Positions 36,595 to 46,414 of a stretch of 64,000 nucleotides of DNA are shown here, piece by piece. The position numbers and the translations under genes are program-made. Numbering within the stretch: the stretch's first letter is position 1; the number at the start of each line of letters is the position of its first letter. Where the stretch lies: positions 47,665-111,664 of the forward strand of contig NZ_QWLV01000010.1 in NCBI RefSeq assembly GCF_003515075.1. The letters are read 5' to 3'. Below the pieces are notes generated by a model. It was given only the letters and a program-made list of their open reading frames with translations, was not told the origin of the DNA and did not search any database. The stretch is from Sphingomonas gilva. GTDB lineage: Bacteria; Pseudomonadota; Alphaproteobacteria; Sphingomonadales; Sphingomonadaceae.

Positions 36595-37779
36595 TCAAGC
36601 GATCGGCAGATATTCGGCCAGATCGCCGGCGGCGACGGGCGGGGCGTGGACCGGGCGGACGATCAGCGCGTCCGATCCGGCCAGCGCGGCGAGCATCCCC
36701 GAATCCTGCACCGGCCAGGCGTCCAGCCCCGCCGACGTGAGCCGTGCGCGCATATAGTCCTCGCGCGGGCCATTGGCGGGGAGCGGATGGGCGAGGGGCG
36801 CGGAGAGACGGCGGGGGAACGGATCGGCGGCGCCGGAGAGATGCGCGATCAGCGGGCGGAGGAACAGCGTGGCGGTGACGAAGGCGGACACCGGATTGCC
36901 GGGCAGCCCGAGCACCACCGCGCCGCCCAGACGGCCGGCGAGCAACGGCTTGCCGGGGCGCATCGCGATCTTCCAGAAATCGAGGCTGCCGCCCGCCGCC
37001 AGCAGCGCGGGGCGTACGAGATCGTGGTCGCCGACCGAGGCGCCGCCGGTTGTGACGATCACGTCGGCGTCGAGCGCGGTGAAGGCGGCGGTCATCGCTG
37101 CGAGATCGTCGCGGACGATGCCGCCGTCGAGCACTGTAACGGGCAAGTCGGCGAGCAGGGCCGCCAGCATCGGCGCGTTCGAGCTGGGCAATTGCGCGCC
37201 GCTGGCTGGCGCGCCGGCGGGGACGAGTTCGTCGCCGGTCGAGAGAATCGCGACGCGGACGGCGCGGCGAACCGGCAGAGCACCGTACCCCGCTGCCGCC
37301 GCGAGGCCGATCATGGCTGGCGTCAGGTGCGCGCCGCCAGAAATGATCTCCGCGCCGGCGGCGAAATCCTGCGCGCGCGGACGGATATGGGCGCCGATGC
37401 GCAGCGGCCCTTTGCCGCTCAAGGCAAGCCCGTCACCATCACGCGCGGCTTCTTCCTGGACAAGGATGGTGTCCGCGCCGTCGGGCACGGGCGCACCGGT
37501 GAAGATGCGAACCGCCTCGCCCGCAGCCACGGATCCCAAAAAACCCTTTCCGGCGGCACTTTCACCGACGACTTTGAGGGGCTGTCCGAGATCGGCGAAG
37601 CGCAGCGCGTAGCCGTCCATGGCGGAGAGATCGGCGAAGGGCTGGTCGCGCGCAGCGATGACGGGCGCGGCTGTCCAGCGCCCCACAGCCTGCGCGAGCG
37701 GGACCGTCTCGACCGCGACCGCCGGCGCCAGAGCGAGGAGCCGGGCCTGCGCCTCGGCGACGGGCAGGAGATCAGCCAC
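36595..37779 (-). CDS. moeA: Molybdopterin molybdenumtransferase
   Basis: This 394-residue MoeA inserts molybdenum into adenylated molybdopterin. It shows the family motifs [49 protein letters not shown] and [11 protein letters not shown]. The four MoeA domains are all covered. It overlaps the upstream moaC by 8 bases, so the two cofactor genes are translated together. lexA follows 55 bases downstream but has its own promoter. Confidence 0.95.
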   Translation of the reverse strand: MADLLPVAEAQARLLALAPAVAVETVPLAQAVGRWTAAPVIAARDQPFADLSAMDGYALRFADLGQPLKVVGESAAGKGFLGSVAAGEAVRIFTGAPVPDGADTILVQEEAARDGDGLALSGKGPLRIGAHIRPRAQDFAAGAEIISGGAHLTPAMIGLAAAAGYGALPVRRAVRVAILSTGDELVPAGAPASGAQLPSSNAPMLAALLADLPVTVLDGGIVRDDLAAMTAAFTALDADVIVTTGGASVGDHDLVRPALLAAGGSLDFWKIAMRPGKPLLAGRLGGAVVLGLPGNPVSAFVTATLFLRPLIAHLSGAADPFPRRLSAPLAHPLPANGPREDYMRARLTSAGLDAWPVQDSGMLAALAGSDALIVRPVHAPPVAAGDLAEYLPIA

Positions 37780-38242
37780 GAACCCAATCGCCGGACTTGC
37801 CGCCGGTCTTGGAGAGCAGGCGAATATCGCCGATGGTCATGGCTTTATCGAGCGCCTTCGCCATGTCGTACAAGGTCAGCAGTGCGACCGATACGGCGGT
37901 GAGCGCCTCCATCTCGACACCGGTCTTGCCGTCGGTGCGTGCCGTGGCGGTGGCGGTGATGCCGGTCTCGTCGGTCGCGAGGTCGATGCTGATCGAAGAC
38001 AGCGGCAGCGGGTGGCACAGCGGGATGAGGTCGCTGGTGCGCTTGGCCGCCATGATCCCGGCGATGCGGGCGGTGGCGAGGACGTCCCCCTTGGCGGCGG
38101 TGCCGTCGCGGATGGCGGCCAATGCTTCGGCCGCCATGGTGACCCGGCCCCGCGCGACGGCGGTGCGCGTGGTCATCGCCTTGCCCGACACATCCACCAT
38201 GCGCGCCGCGCCGGTTTCGTCGAGATGGGTGAGTTCAGCCAT
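37772..38242 (-). CDS. moaC: Cyclic pyranopterin monophosphate synthase (MoaC)
   Basis: The start at 38242 gives [20 protein letters not shown] and 156 residues, the normal MoaC size. The longer open frame upstream reads through a palindromic repeat and is rejected. Conserved parts are [14 protein letters not shown] and [20 protein letters not shown]. MoaC, with MoaA, makes cyclic pyranopterin from GTP, the first step of molybdenum cofactor synthesis. It overlaps moeA. trpC lies 104 bases upstream across the repeat. Confidence 0.96.
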   Translation of the reverse strand: MAELTHLDETGAARMVDVSGKAMTTRTAVARGRVTMAAEALAAIRDGTAAKGDVLATARIAGIMAAKRTSDLIPLCHPLPLSSISIDLATDETGITATATARTDGKTGVEMEALTAVSVALLTLYDMAKALDKAMTIGDIRLLSKTGGKSGDWVRG

Positions 38243-38254
38243 GCTCCACCCTAT

Positions 38255-38332
38255 CCGTTCGTTTCGAGCGAAGTCGAGAAACGTAGCCCAGCGCGCTGCA
38301 CCGCGTTTCTCGACTTCGCTCGAAACGAACGG
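38255..38332. repeat. 29-bp perfect inverted repeat between trpC and moaC
   Basis: Arms ccgttcgtttcgagcgaagt... (38255-38283) and its exact inverse (38304-38332) are separated by 20 bases. Each arm also has an inner symmetry (tttcgagcgaa). It is unlike families A, B and C. In RNA it would form a very stable hairpin between two genes on the same strand, and may separate the trp and moa transcripts. Confidence 0.85.
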
Positions 38333-38346
38333 GGAAGGGGAACATG

Positions 38347-39138
38347 TCAATCGGTTCCGATCAGGGCGCGCGTCGCCGCTTCGACATCCGCCTGACGCAT
38401 CAGCGCTTCGCCGACGAGGAAGCAGCGAACGCCCTTCCTGGCCATGGCGTCAAGATCCTCGCGGCTGGCAAGGCCGCTTTCGGCGACGAAGGTGCAGCCC
38501 GGCGGGGCGCGGCCGACCAGTTCATAGGTGCGCTCGAAATCGACCGAGAAGTCTCTGAGGTCGCGGTTATTGACGCCGATCAGCCGCGACTTCAGCCGCA
38601 GCGCGCGGTCGAGCTCGGCGGCGTCATGGACCTCGACCAGCGCATCCATGCCGTGATCGATCGCCGCCGCCTCGATCTCCGCCATCTCGCCGTCATCCAG
38701 CGCCGCGACGATGATCAGGATGGCGTCCGCGCCCAGCGCCCGCGCCTCGGCGACCTGCCAGGGATCGACCATGAAGTCCTTGCGCAGCACGGGCAGCGAA
38801 CAGGCCTCGCGCGCGGCGACCAGATAGGCGTCCGCCCCCTGGAAATAGGGCTCGTCGGTCAGCACCGAGAGGCACGCCGCGCCGCCTGCCTGATAGGCGC
38901 GGGCATGGGCGGGCGGATCGAACTGCTCGCGGATCGGGCCTTTGGACGGGCTGGCCTTCTTGATCTCGGCGATCAGCGCGGGACCGGTCGCGGCCTTGGT
39001 CTCGAGCGCGGCGCGGAAGCCGCGCACGGCGGACGCCTCGCGCGCCGCCGCCTCCACCTCGGCGAGCGGGCGCGCGGCCTTGCGGCGGGCGACCTCCAGC
39101 CGCTTGCTGTTGCAGATCTCCTTGAGCACGTCGGTCAT
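38347..39138 (-). CDS. trpC: Indole-3-glycerol phosphate synthase
   Basis: This 263-residue monofunctional IGPS has the TIM-barrel motifs [39 protein letters not shown] and [13 protein letters not shown]. It makes indoleglycerol phosphate in tryptophan synthesis. The catalytic Lys and Glu residues are intact. It overlaps trpD by four bases, giving a tight trpG-trpD-trpC unit. TrpF (PRA isomerase) is not fused here. Confidence 0.97.
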   Translation of the reverse strand: MTDVLKEICNSKRLEVARRKAARPLAEVEAAAREASAVRGFRAALETKAATGPALIAEIKKASPSKGPIREQFDPPAHARAYQAGGAACLSVLTDEPYFQGADAYLVAAREACSLPVLRKDFMVDPWQVAEARALGADAILIIVAALDDGEMAEIEAAAIDHGMDALVEVHDAAELDRALRLKSRLIGVNNRDLRDFSVDFERTYELVGRAPPGCTFVAESGLASREDLDAMARKGVRCFLVGEALMRQADVEAATRALIGTD

Positions 39139-40130
39139 GAATAGGCGATCCAGCAGTCGAGCAGCGTGTTGGCGAGGCCGTTGTCGAGCACCTCGCCGGC
39201 TTCCTCTATCCCAGCCTCCCAGCTGGGCGAATGGCCGGCGACCTGCAGCGCGGCGGCGGCGTTGATCAACACCGCGTCGCGATAGGGGCCGTGCTCGCCC
39301 TGGAGCAGGCGGCGGAGCGCGGCGGCGTTGTGCGCCGCCTCGCCACCACGGATCGCCGAGATGGGATGGCTGGGAATGCCCACCATCTCGGGCGTGATCC
39401 GGTGCTCCATGCGCAAGCGTCCGACCGGCACCAGCCGCGTCGCACCGGCGCAGCTGATCTCGTCCAGCCCTTCCTCACCCGAGACGACCAGGGCCGCCTC
39501 GGTGCCGAGCTGTTCCAGCGCATCGGCATAGGGCTCGGCATAATCGGGGCGGGCGATGCCGATCAGCTGGCGGCCGACATGCGCCGGATTGGCGAGCGGG
39601 CCCATCAGGTTGAAGATGGTGCGCCGGCCGATGCGCTTCCGGATCGGCGTGATGCGCTTCATCGCGGGATGGTGATTGGCGGCGAACAGGAAGGCGATGC
39701 CGATATCCCTGAGACTCGCCTCGGCGAGCCGCCCGGCGCGCTCCATGTCGAGGCCCAGTTCTTCCAGCGTATCGGCGGCGCCCGCCTTGGACGAGGCGGC
39801 GCGGTTGCCGTGCTTGGCGACGGGCACGCCGCACGCCGCGACGACCAGGCTGACCGCGGTCGAGACGTTCAGGGTGTGGTGGCCGTCGCCGCCGGTGCCG
39901 CAGACGTCGATCGCCCCTGCCGGGGCCTCGATCGGGATCAGGCGCTGGCGCAGGCCCTTGGCGGCCTCGGCGATTTCGAGGCTGGTCTCGCCGCGTTCGG
40001 AGAGCGCGACGAGGAAGATGGCGATCTCGTCCTCGCTCGCCTTGGCGTCGAGGATGTCGGCGAAGGCCCTGGCCGCCTCTTCGCGGCCGAGCGGCTCGTG
40101 CGGATCGGGCAGGGGGCCGTACTGGTTCAC
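39135..40130 (-). CDS. trpD: Anthranilate phosphoribosyltransferase
   Basis: This 331-residue enzyme adds the phosphoribosyl group to anthranilate. The family motif [14 protein letters not shown] is at about residue 80, followed by [15 protein letters not shown] and [13 protein letters not shown]. The length is normal. Both ends overlap neighbours by four bases (trpG upstream, trpC downstream), so translation is coupled. Confidence 0.97.
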   Translation of the reverse strand: MNQYGPLPDPHEPLGREEAARAFADILDAKASEDEIAIFLVALSERGETSLEIAEAAKGLRQRLIPIEAPAGAIDVCGTGGDGHHTLNVSTAVSLVVAACGVPVAKHGNRAASSKAGAADTLEELGLDMERAGRLAEASLRDIGIAFLFAANHHPAMKRITPIRKRIGRRTIFNLMGPLANPAHVGRQLIGIARPDYAEPYADALEQLGTEAALVVSGEEGLDEISCAGATRLVPVGRLRMEHRITPEMVGIPSHPISAIRGGEAAHNAAALRRLLQGEHGPYRDAVLINAAAALQVAGHSPSWEAGIEEAGEVLDNGLANTLLDCWIAYS

Positions 40131-40705
40131 TTGGTCGGCTCCATGCCGGCGATCTTGAGGAAATTGGCGAGCAGCGCGTGGCCGTGCTCGGTGGCGATGC
40201 TTTCGGGGTGGAACTGGACGCCGTGGATCGGCAGGCTTGCGTGCCGCACGCCCATTACCGCGCCGTCCGGGCTGGTCGCGTTGACCTTGAGCGGCGCGCC
40301 CGCGTCCTCGACGACAAGGCTGTGATAGCGCGTCGCGGTGAAGGGGGAGGGCAGGCCGGCGAACACGCCGCTTGCGTCATGCTCAACCGGTGCGGTCTTG
40401 CCGTGCATCAGGTGGCCGCGCACCACCTTGCCGCCGAAATGCTGGCCGATCGCCTGATGGCCGAGGCACACGCCGAGCAGCGGCTTCCCCGCATCGGCGG
40501 AGGCGGCGACCAAATCGAGGCTGACGCCCGCCTCGTTGGGCGTGCAGGGGCCTGGCGAGATGAGGAAACCTTTGGCCCCGCTCGACAAGGCTTGGCCGGC
40601 GGAGATCGCGTCGTTGCGGACGACTTCGACGGGCGCGCCCAGCTCCATCAGATAATGGACCAGGTTCCAGGTGAAGCTGTCGTAATTGTCGATGACGAGG
40701 ATCAT
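40127..40705 (-). CDS. trpG: Anthranilate synthase glutamine amidotransferase subunit
   Basis: The start at 40705 gives [19 protein letters not shown] and 192 residues. It is a class I glutamine amidotransferase with the catalytic Cys in [17 protein letters not shown] and His-Glu in GVQFHPESI. It supplies ammonia to TrpE for anthranilate synthesis, and may double as PabA. trpE is not next to it: the gene on its 5' side is divergent and encodes a small secreted protein. Confidence 0.95.
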   Translation of the reverse strand: MILVIDNYDSFTWNLVHYLMELGAPVEVVRNDAISAGQALSSGAKGFLISPGPCTPNEAGVSLDLVAASADAGKPLLGVCLGHQAIGQHFGGKVVRGHLMHGKTAPVEHDASGVFAGLPSPFTATRYHSLVVEDAGAPLKVNATSPDGAVMGVRHASLPIHGVQFHPESIATEHGHALLANFLKIAGMEPTK

Positions 40706-40808
40706 GGCGGAGCGCACCCTTATCGGCGAACGCGGCGCACACAAGTGCGAGGCGGTTCAGGAGGCGGAAAGGTTGCGGCCCCCATGCCGGCCGGATAGGG
40801 AGACATCC

Positions 40809-41222
40809 ATGCCGGGTCGCGCCGCCGCTTTCGTTATCACATTGGCGCTTGCCGCCCCGGTCTTCGCACAGGACGCGCCGCCCGAGCGGATCGTCAACGC
40901 CGAGGTTTATGGCGCCGATCCCTGTCCCGAGGCGACCGAGGACGAGATCGTCGTCTGCAAGCGCCTGCCCGAGAGCGAGCGCTACCGCCTGCCCAAGCGC
41001 TTCCGCGAACCGGCCAACAAGAAGCCCAACGCCGCCTGGGCGACGCGCGTGCAGACGATGGACGAGGTCGGCCGCGTCGCCGGCGGGCTGCCCAATACCT
41101 GCTCGCCGATCGGATCGGGCGGGCATACCGGCTGCACCCAGGCGATGATCGACGCCTGGTACGCCGACCGCCGCGCCCGCCAGAGCGAGCTGGAGGCGGC
41201 CGACAACTACGTTCCCGAGTAG
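40809..41222 (+). CDS. Small secreted Cys-containing protein, uncharacterised
   Basis: The start at ATG 40809 gives 137 residues with a clear Sec signal peptide (AAAFVITLALAAPVFAQ). The mature part holds four cysteines, including PCPEATEDEIVVCKR and NTCSPIGSGGHTGCTQ, which may form two disulfides, and a charged C-terminus ADRRARQSELEAADNYVPE. I recognise it only as a conserved sphingomonad hypothetical family. A longer open frame upstream overlaps trpG. It is divergent from trpG. Confidence 0.7.
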   Translation: MPGRAAAFVITLALAAPVFAQDAPPERIVNAEVYGADPCPEATEDEIVVCKRLPESERYRLPKRFREPANKKPNAAWATRVQTMDEVGRVAGGLPNTCSPIGSGGHTGCTQAMIDAWYADRRARQSELEAADNYVPE

Positions 41223-41228
41223 GCGCTT

Positions 41229-41936
41229 CTACTGCGGGGCGAGGACGATCCGCCGTCCGTTCTGCGAAACCAGCACCATCCGGCCATTGTTGCGTTCGCG
41301 AATGGTGAGCGGGCCCCGGAGCGCGCCGAGCAAGGCGTTCTCCTCAGTCATGCGCGGACCCGGGCAGGCCATCTTGGTCGCCATGATCGGGCCGGTGATC
41401 AACCGTTCGCCCTGGACCCGATAGGTCCCGCTGAAGCTGTTGCAGGCGCGCCCGGAGATGCGCCCTTCGGCAAAGGCTATGGTCGAGAACTGCGCGCGCG
41501 TGCCATCGATATTGGCGACGCGCCAGCTGGTGCCGTCAAGCGGCGCCATGCCGAGCCCGCTCTCACCGCCGCAGCCGTTGAGCCTGCGGCCGTCCACGGT
41601 GACGCGAACGGTGTCCGGATAGGAGCGGTCGCTCATGCCGTCGCTGCAGCGGACATGGGTGATGTCGACGGTCAGGCGACGGGTTTCGTAACGTTCGCCG
41701 TTGATGCCGACGCGCGGGCGCGGCGTCGGCACGGTGACGATGCGCCCTTCGGCCGATTCATAGCGCATCGCGCCGCCGCCGATGGCGACCGACCAGAAGG
41801 GCTCGGTGCCCACGGCGCGGTAATTCTTGCTCGAGGGCGGGGGCGGATAGGTGCCGGGCCCGTCGTCTCCCGGCATCGTCATGGTGCAGGCGGAAAGCGC
41901 GAGCGCGGCAAACGGCAATGTGGCGAGAGTCTTCAT
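41229..41936 (-). CDS. META-domain lipoprotein
   Basis: The start at 41936 gives 235 residues with a lipoprotein signal (FAALALSACTM; lipobox LSAC). The first domain (about 40-130; AVGTEPFWSVAIGG, THVRCSDGMSDRSYPDTVRV) is of the COG3650 type. The second (about 140-235; LDGTSWRVANIDGT, GRACNSFSGTYRV) is a META/HslJ domain. META-domain proteins of this kind are linked to stress or novobiocin resistance in other bacteria, but the role here is unknown. It follows the SpoU methyltransferase gene after 34 bases. Confidence 0.8.
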   Translation of the reverse strand: MKTLATLPFAALALSACTMTMPGDDGPGTYPPPPSSKNYRAVGTEPFWSVAIGGGAMRYESAEGRIVTVPTPRPRVGINGERYETRRLTVDITHVRCSDGMSDRSYPDTVRVTVDGRRLNGCGGESGLGMAPLDGTSWRVANIDGTRAQFSTIAFAEGRISGRACNSFSGTYRVQGERLITGPIMATKMACPGPRMTEENALLGALRGPLTIRERNNGRMVLVSQNGRRIVLAPQ

Positions 41937-41970
41937 GGGTCGTCCCTCCGTGTTTACGGAGATGCAACGA

Positions 41971-42786
41971 TCAGCCTGAACCCTTGGTTGCACGGCGCTG
42001 GTTGAGCACCTCATAGGCCATCACCGCGGTCGCGACGGCGGCGTTGAGGCTATCCGCCTTGCCGAGCATCGGCATGCGCACCAGCAGGTCGCACGCGTCC
42101 TCATAGGCGGCGGGCAGCCCCTGCGCCTCGTTGCCGACCAAGATGAAGGTCGGGCTGACGTAGCGCGGCGCCTGATAGTCGGTTTCGGTGCGTAGCGAGG
42201 TGCCGACGAGCTGGCCGGGACCGGCGCGGAGCCAGGCGACGAAATCGCTCCAGCGCGTGGCGGCGACCGCTTGTGTGAACAGCGCCCCCATGCTGGCGCG
42301 CACCGCCTCCACCGCGAAGGGATCGGTGCAGTCGTCGACCAGGATTAGCCCGCCCGCGCCGACCGCGTCGCCGGTGCGCAGGATGGTGCCGAGATTGCCG
42401 GGATCGCGTAAGCTCTGCGCGACGATCCAAATATCGGCGGCGGTGCGGTCGATCTGAGCGAGCGGCGTCAGGCGTTCGGGATAGACGCCGATCACGGTCT
42501 GCGGATTGTCCTTGCCGGAGAGCTTGGCGAGAATGTCCACGCTGGTGCGAATCGCCTCGCCGCCCGCCGCCTCGACCGCGGCAATCAGGCGGGCGACCTG
42601 GGGGTGACCTTCGGAGACATCGGCGAAGAACAGCATCTCCGGCAGGGTACCGGCCTCTTCCGCTTCGATCAGGATGCGCAGCCCTTCGGCCAGGAACAGC
42701 CCTTCGCGGCGGCGGTGCTTGCGGTCGCGCAAGGAGCGGACACGCTTGACCAGCGGGTTGGAGAAGCCGGAGATGTCGCGGAGCAC
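41971..42786 (-). CDS. SpoU/TrmH family RNA methyltransferase
   Basis: This 271-residue protein has an N-terminal substrate-binding part (NPLVKRVRSLRDRKHRRREG) and a C-terminal SPOUT knot: AQSLRDPGNLGTILRTGDAV, LVGNEAQGLPA and MLGKADSLNAAVATAVMAYE. These are the three SpoU motifs. Members methylate the 2'-O of rRNA or tRNA (RlmB, TrmH and relatives); the target cannot be set by sequence. It is 7 bases downstream of the HPr gene. Confidence 0.9.
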   Translation of the reverse strand: MLRDISGFSNPLVKRVRSLRDRKHRRREGLFLAEGLRILIEAEEAGTLPEMLFFADVSEGHPQVARLIAAVEAAGGEAIRTSVDILAKLSGKDNPQTVIGVYPERLTPLAQIDRTAADIWIVAQSLRDPGNLGTILRTGDAVGAGGLILVDDCTDPFAVEAVRASMGALFTQAVAATRWSDFVAWLRAGPGQLVGTSLRTETDYQAPRYVSPTFILVGNEAQGLPAAYEDACDLLVRMPMLGKADSLNAAVATAVMAYEVLNQRRATKGSG

Positions 42787-42793
42787 GGCGGCC

Positions 42794-43066
42794 TCAATCC
42801 TCGCCGAACTTGTCCTCGACCAGCGAGGAGAGCGCCGCGACCGCGGCCTCGGCGCCGTGGCCCTGAGCGCTGATCGTGATGCTGTCGCCCATCGCCGCGC
42901 CGAGCATCATCAGGCCCATGATCGAGGTGCCGGTCACCTTCGCACCGTCCTTCTCGACATCGACGGTGCAGAGCTGCTGGGTTGCGAGCGTGACGAACTT
43001 GGCGCTGGCGCGCGCGTGCAGCCCGCGCTTGTTGGTGACGAGCACGGTGCGCGCGATCCGGCTCAA
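42794..43066 (-). CDS. ptsH: Phosphocarrier protein HPr (PTS)
   Basis: This 90-residue protein has the active-site His17 in RGLHARASAK and a Ser48 in TSIMGLMML, the residue that HprK phosphorylates in the family. Such HPr proteins in alphaproteobacteria act in a regulatory, not a sugar-transport, PTS. It overlaps the EIIA gene by four bases. No enzyme I gene (ptsP) is in the window. Confidence 0.95.
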   Translation of the reverse strand: MSRIARTVLVTNKRGLHARASAKFVTLATQQLCTVDVEKDGAKVTGTSIMGLMMLGAAMGDSITISAQGHGAEAAVAALSSLVEDKFGED

Positions 43067-43470
43067 GCGGCGGCTTCCCCAAGCACCTCGGAGGCCACCG
43101 AGATATATTTGCGCCCCGCCTCGCGCGCGGCGGCGACGGCATCGACCACCTTCATCGTCTTGCGGGCGCCTTCGAGGCGGATCAGCATCGGCAGGTTGAT
43201 GCCCGCAATGACCTCGACATGGCCCGCGCGCATCAGCGAGATGGCCAGATTGGAGGGTGTGCCGCCGAACAGATCGGTCAGCACGATCACGCCGCGACCC
43301 TTGTCCACCGCCTTGATCGCCTTGGCGATATCGGCGCGGCGCGCCTCCATATCATCGTCGGGACCGATGCAGATGGGCATAATGCGCTCCTGCGGGCCGA
43401 CGACATGCTCCATCGCGGTGACAAACTCCTCGGCTAGCCGCCCGTGCGTCACCAGAACCAGACCGATCAT
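43063..43470 (-). CDS. PTS EIIA component, mannose-family type
   Basis: The start at 43470 gives MIGLVLVTHGRLAEEFVTAM and 135 residues; the upstream open frame overlaps rapZ. The phosphorylatable His9 is in THGRLAEE, and VLTDLFGGTPSNLA is the family loop. No EIIB or EIIC is nearby, so it probably signals phosphate status rather than importing sugar. It lies between HPr and RapZ genes in an order typical of alphaproteobacteria (chvI-chvG-hprK-rapZ-EIIA-HPr). Confidence 0.92.
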   Translation of the reverse strand: MIGLVLVTHGRLAEEFVTAMEHVVGPQERIMPICIGPDDDMEARRADIAKAIKAVDKGRGVIVLTDLFGGTPSNLAISLMRAGHVEVIAGINLPMLIRLEGARKTMKVVDAVAAAREAGRKYISVASEVLGEAAA

Positions 43471-43492
43471 GCGAAATCGATGCTCCGAAACC

Positions 43493-44416
43493 TCATCTTG
43501 CGACCGGCGCGCGTTCGAGCGCGTCCTGCGGGGCCGTGGCCAGATCGCGATGGGTGACCGTGGGGGAAAAACCTTCAGCGCGCAACCGCCCTGCGACACG
43601 ATCGGCGACATGTACCGATCTATGACGCCCGCCAGTACAGCCGAAGGCGACGGTGACATTGCCCTTGCCTTCGGCGCGGTAGCGCGGAAGCAACTCGAAC
43701 AGCAGCGATTCGATCTGCTCGATCGTGTGATAACCGGGATCGCCCATAACATAGGCGGCGACATCTGCGTCGAGCCCCGTGCCGGGCCGCAGCTCGTCCA
43801 CCCAGTGCGGATTGCGCAGATAGCGCAGGTCGAACACCAGATCGGCGTTGCGCGGGATGCCGCGGGCGAAGCCGAACGACATCACGCTCAACACCGGTTC
43901 GAAGTGGTCGCCGCCGAAATTGGCGCGGATCTGCGCCCGCAGATCGTTGGACGAGAGATCGGTGGTGTCGATCAGCCGGTTGGCGAACGCGCGTAGCGGC
44001 GCGAGCAGTTCGCGTTCGCGCGCGACGCCGTCGGCGGCCGGCCGATCGAGCGCGAGCGGATGGCGGCGGCGCGTTTCGTTGTAACGGCGTTCAAGCTCGG
44101 TCCCCGCGCAATCGAGGAACAAGGTGCCGATCTCACGGCCATGTTCCTCGCGCATCCGCTTGATCCGGCGGACGATCTTCTCCGCGTCGAATCCGCGCGT
44201 CTCGGCGCCGAAGCCGACGGCGAGCGGGCGGGTGTCGTCGCCGCCGCCGGGAAGCTCGGTCGCCAGCAGCCGGTCAAGCAGGAGGAGGGGGAGGTTGTCG
44301 ACCACCTCCCAGCCGAGATCGTTGAGCGTGCGGAGCACGGTCGACTTCCCCGCGCCCGACAGTCCGGTGACGAGCAGGATCGGTTTTTTCGGAGGGGAAG
44401 AGATGTCAGCCGCCAT
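43493..44416 (-). CDS. rapZ: RNase adapter protein RapZ (P-loop)
   Basis: This 307-residue protein has a Walker A motif GLSGAGKST at about residue 19 and the C-terminal FGCTGGRHRSV. In enterobacteria RapZ targets small RNAs to RNase E and senses glucosamine-6-phosphate; in alphaproteobacteria its role is less clear. It overlaps hprK by 11 bases, a link between nucleotide-binding regulators and the PTS. Confidence 0.93.
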   Translation of the reverse strand: MAADISSPPKKPILLVTGLSGAGKSTVLRTLNDLGWEVVDNLPLLLLDRLLATELPGGGDDTRPLAVGFGAETRGFDAEKIVRRIKRMREEHGREIGTLFLDCAGTELERRYNETRRRHPLALDRPAADGVARERELLAPLRAFANRLIDTTDLSSNDLRAQIRANFGGDHFEPVLSVMSFGFARGIPRNADLVFDLRYLRNPHWVDELRPGTGLDADVAAYVMGDPGYHTIEQIESLLFELLPRYRAEGKGNVTVAFGCTGGRHRSVHVADRVAGRLRAEGFSPTVTHRDLATAPQDALERAPVAR

Positions 44417-44834
44417 GCCGCCTGAGCGCGATCTCTATCTTGATGGGAGCCGAGGCCTCGAGCGACGGCAGCGCCATTTCGGGCAGCTCCACACCGGCGA
44501 TCCATCGCGCGCCGCGCGGTTCCGGCATGCGCTCCGGATTGTCTGCAAGCTGCACGACCAGGCCGACCCGCGCTTCCTTCAATGCCTCCATCGGCACGAT
44601 GCCGAGCCCGCGCACCTCGATCATCCCGGCGATATTGGCCGGGGCCGTCGCCCATAGCGCGCCGTCGCGGCGGGTGAGGATGACGTAATCGTCGCTGACC
44701 AGCCTGGCGCCCCGGTCGATCAGGCGCAGCGCGAGATCGGACTTGCCCGCCCCCGACCGGCCCTCGATCAGCACGGCGCGATCGCCGATGGCGACGCAGG
44801 AGGCGTGAAGCGTTTCGGAACTGAGCGTGCTCAT
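44406..44834 (-). CDS. hprK: HPr kinase/phosphorylase, short form
   Basis: The start at 44834 gives 142 residues, about half the length of Gram-positive HprK. Only the C-terminal catalytic domain is present: Walker A EGRSGAGKSDLALRL, DDYV, and the RGLGIV signature. It phosphorylates Ser of HPr using ATP and can reverse the reaction. The missing N-terminal domain is normal for alphaproteobacteria. It overlaps chvG by four bases and rapZ by 11. Confidence 0.92.
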   Translation of the reverse strand: MSTLSSETLHASCVAIGDRAVLIEGRSGAGKSDLALRLIDRGARLVSDDYVILTRRDGALWATAPANIAGMIEVRGLGIVPMEALKEARVGLVVQLADNPERMPEPRGARWIAGVELPEMALPSLEASAPIKIEIALRRHGG

Positions 44835-46414
44835 GATTGCTCCACAAGCGGCAGGCAAACGACGAAACGGGCGCCTCGCACGCGGTCCGCGCGCGATTCG
44901 ACCGCGATGGTGCCCTGATGCGCCTCGACGATGGTCCGCGCAATGGCGAGGCCGAGGCCGGAATGCCGCCCGAAATCCTCCGCATCGGGGCGCACCGAAT
45001 GGAACCGCCGGAAAATGCTGGTGCGCGCCTCTTCGGGCACGCCGGGACCGTCATCGTCGACGGTGACAACCAGCCAGCCATCCTCCTCGCGCGCGCCGAT
45101 CGTCACCGTGCCGCCCGGCGGCGAGAAGGAGACCGCGTTGTCGATCAGATTTTCGAACACGCGTTCGAGCCGTGCGCCCTCCCCGAGCACGACCATATCG
45201 GCGGCGTCGGCCTGGTCGAAGCGTAGCGTGACGCTCGACTCGGGCGCGCGGGCGCGGCGGACCTCGATCAGCGCGGCGATCATCTGCGCCAGATCGACCT
45301 CCTCGAACTGCGCGCGGCTCAGCTGCGCGTCGAGCCGGGAGGCATCCGAGATGTCGCTTATCAGCCGGTCGAGCCGGTGCACATCGTCCCGGACGATTTC
45401 AAGCAATTGCGCCTGGAGCGCGGGATCCTTGACCGTGGCGAGGCTCTCGACCGCCGATCGCAGCGAGGCCAGCGGGTTCTTGAGCTCGTGCGTCACATCG
45501 GCGGCGAAGGCCTCGGTCGCGTCGATCCGCGCGCGTAGGGCAAGGCTCATATCCGACAGCGCGCGCGCCAGCATGCCGATCTCGTCGCGGCGCGTGGGCA
45601 GGCGGGGGACGACCACCTCGCGCGCGCGTCCCAGCCGGACGCGCACCGCCGCGCGCGCCAGCCGACGCAGCGGCCGCACGATGGTGCGCGCGAGGAACAG
45701 CGAGAGCAGGATCGAGATTAAGGTAACGATGCCCAGCACCACGCTCAGCCGGAATCGCTCGACGCGGACGGTTTCGGTGATGCTGCGTGCGTTGACCGCG
45801 GTCATCACCACGCGCCCGCCCGGCTCCAGCGGCGCAAAGGCGAGGATCACCGGCGTGCGGTCCGGCGCGCGCAGCACCTGCGCGCGCGTCGCGTCATTCT
45901 CGCGCGCGAACACAACGCCCGGCCAGGCCGAGCCGATATCCGGATCGCGATCGCGGTAGAGCGGCGCGCGCTCGGCGCCGACCACGGTATCGATCACCGC
46001 GTCGAGGAAGCGCGCAGCGGTCTGGTCCCAGCCCTGCTTGTCGGGATCGCGCAGCACGAAGTTGCGCACGCCCAGCGCGCGGCTGTCGAGCAGGCGGGTG
46101 TCGTCGGGCGCGTAGAGGCGGATGCGCGACCAGGTTTCCCGCGAAAGGCGGGCGGCGAGCGGCTCCATCTGATCGAGCGGGACCGAGCGCAGCGCCTCGG
46201 CGATCAGCCGGACCTCGCGGTTCGCCTGCATCACACGGCTGTCGACAATGCGGCTGCGATAGCTGTCGAGATAGAAGAAGCCGCCGGCGAGCAGCGCCAG
46301 CGCGAAGATGTTGACCGCGAGGATGCGCCGCGTGAGCGAGACGCGGCCCGACCAGCGCAGCGCGAGATCGCTCTCGAACCGCTCAATCTTCGGAGAATCG
46401 ATATCCGGCGCCAT
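44831..46414 (-). CDS. chvG: Sensor histidine kinase ChvG
   Basis: This 527-residue kinase has two membrane helices (about 30-47 and 226-250) around a periplasmic sensor, then HAMP, HisKA and HATPase domains. The phospho-acceptor is in [16 protein letters not shown], with N and G boxes [27 protein letters not shown] and HSGLGLAIA. ChvG/ExoS kinases sense acid or envelope conditions and are held off by ExoR in rhizobia. It overlaps chvI by 32 bases. Its identity is supported by the flanking hprK and pckA genes. Confidence 0.9.
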   Translation of the reverse strand: MAPDIDSPKIERFESDLALRWSGRVSLTRRILAVNIFALALLAGGFFYLDSYRSRIVDSRVMQANREVRLIAEALRSVPLDQMEPLAARLSRETWSRIRLYAPDDTRLLDSRALGVRNFVLRDPDKQGWDQTAARFLDAVIDTVVGAERAPLYRDRDPDIGSAWPGVVFARENDATRAQVLRAPDRTPVILAFAPLEPGGRVVMTAVNARSITETVRVERFRLSVVLGIVTLISILLSLFLARTIVRPLRRLARAAVRVRLGRAREVVVPRLPTRRDEIGMLARALSDMSLALRARIDATEAFAADVTHELKNPLASLRSAVESLATVKDPALQAQLLEIVRDDVHRLDRLISDISDASRLDAQLSRAQFEEVDLAQMIAALIEVRRARAPESSVTLRFDQADAADMVVLGEGARLERVFENLIDNAVSFSPPGGTVTIGAREEDGWLVVTVDDDGPGVPEEARTSIFRRFHSVRPDAEDFGRHSGLGLAIARTIVEAHQGTIAVESRADRVRGARFVVCLPLVEQS

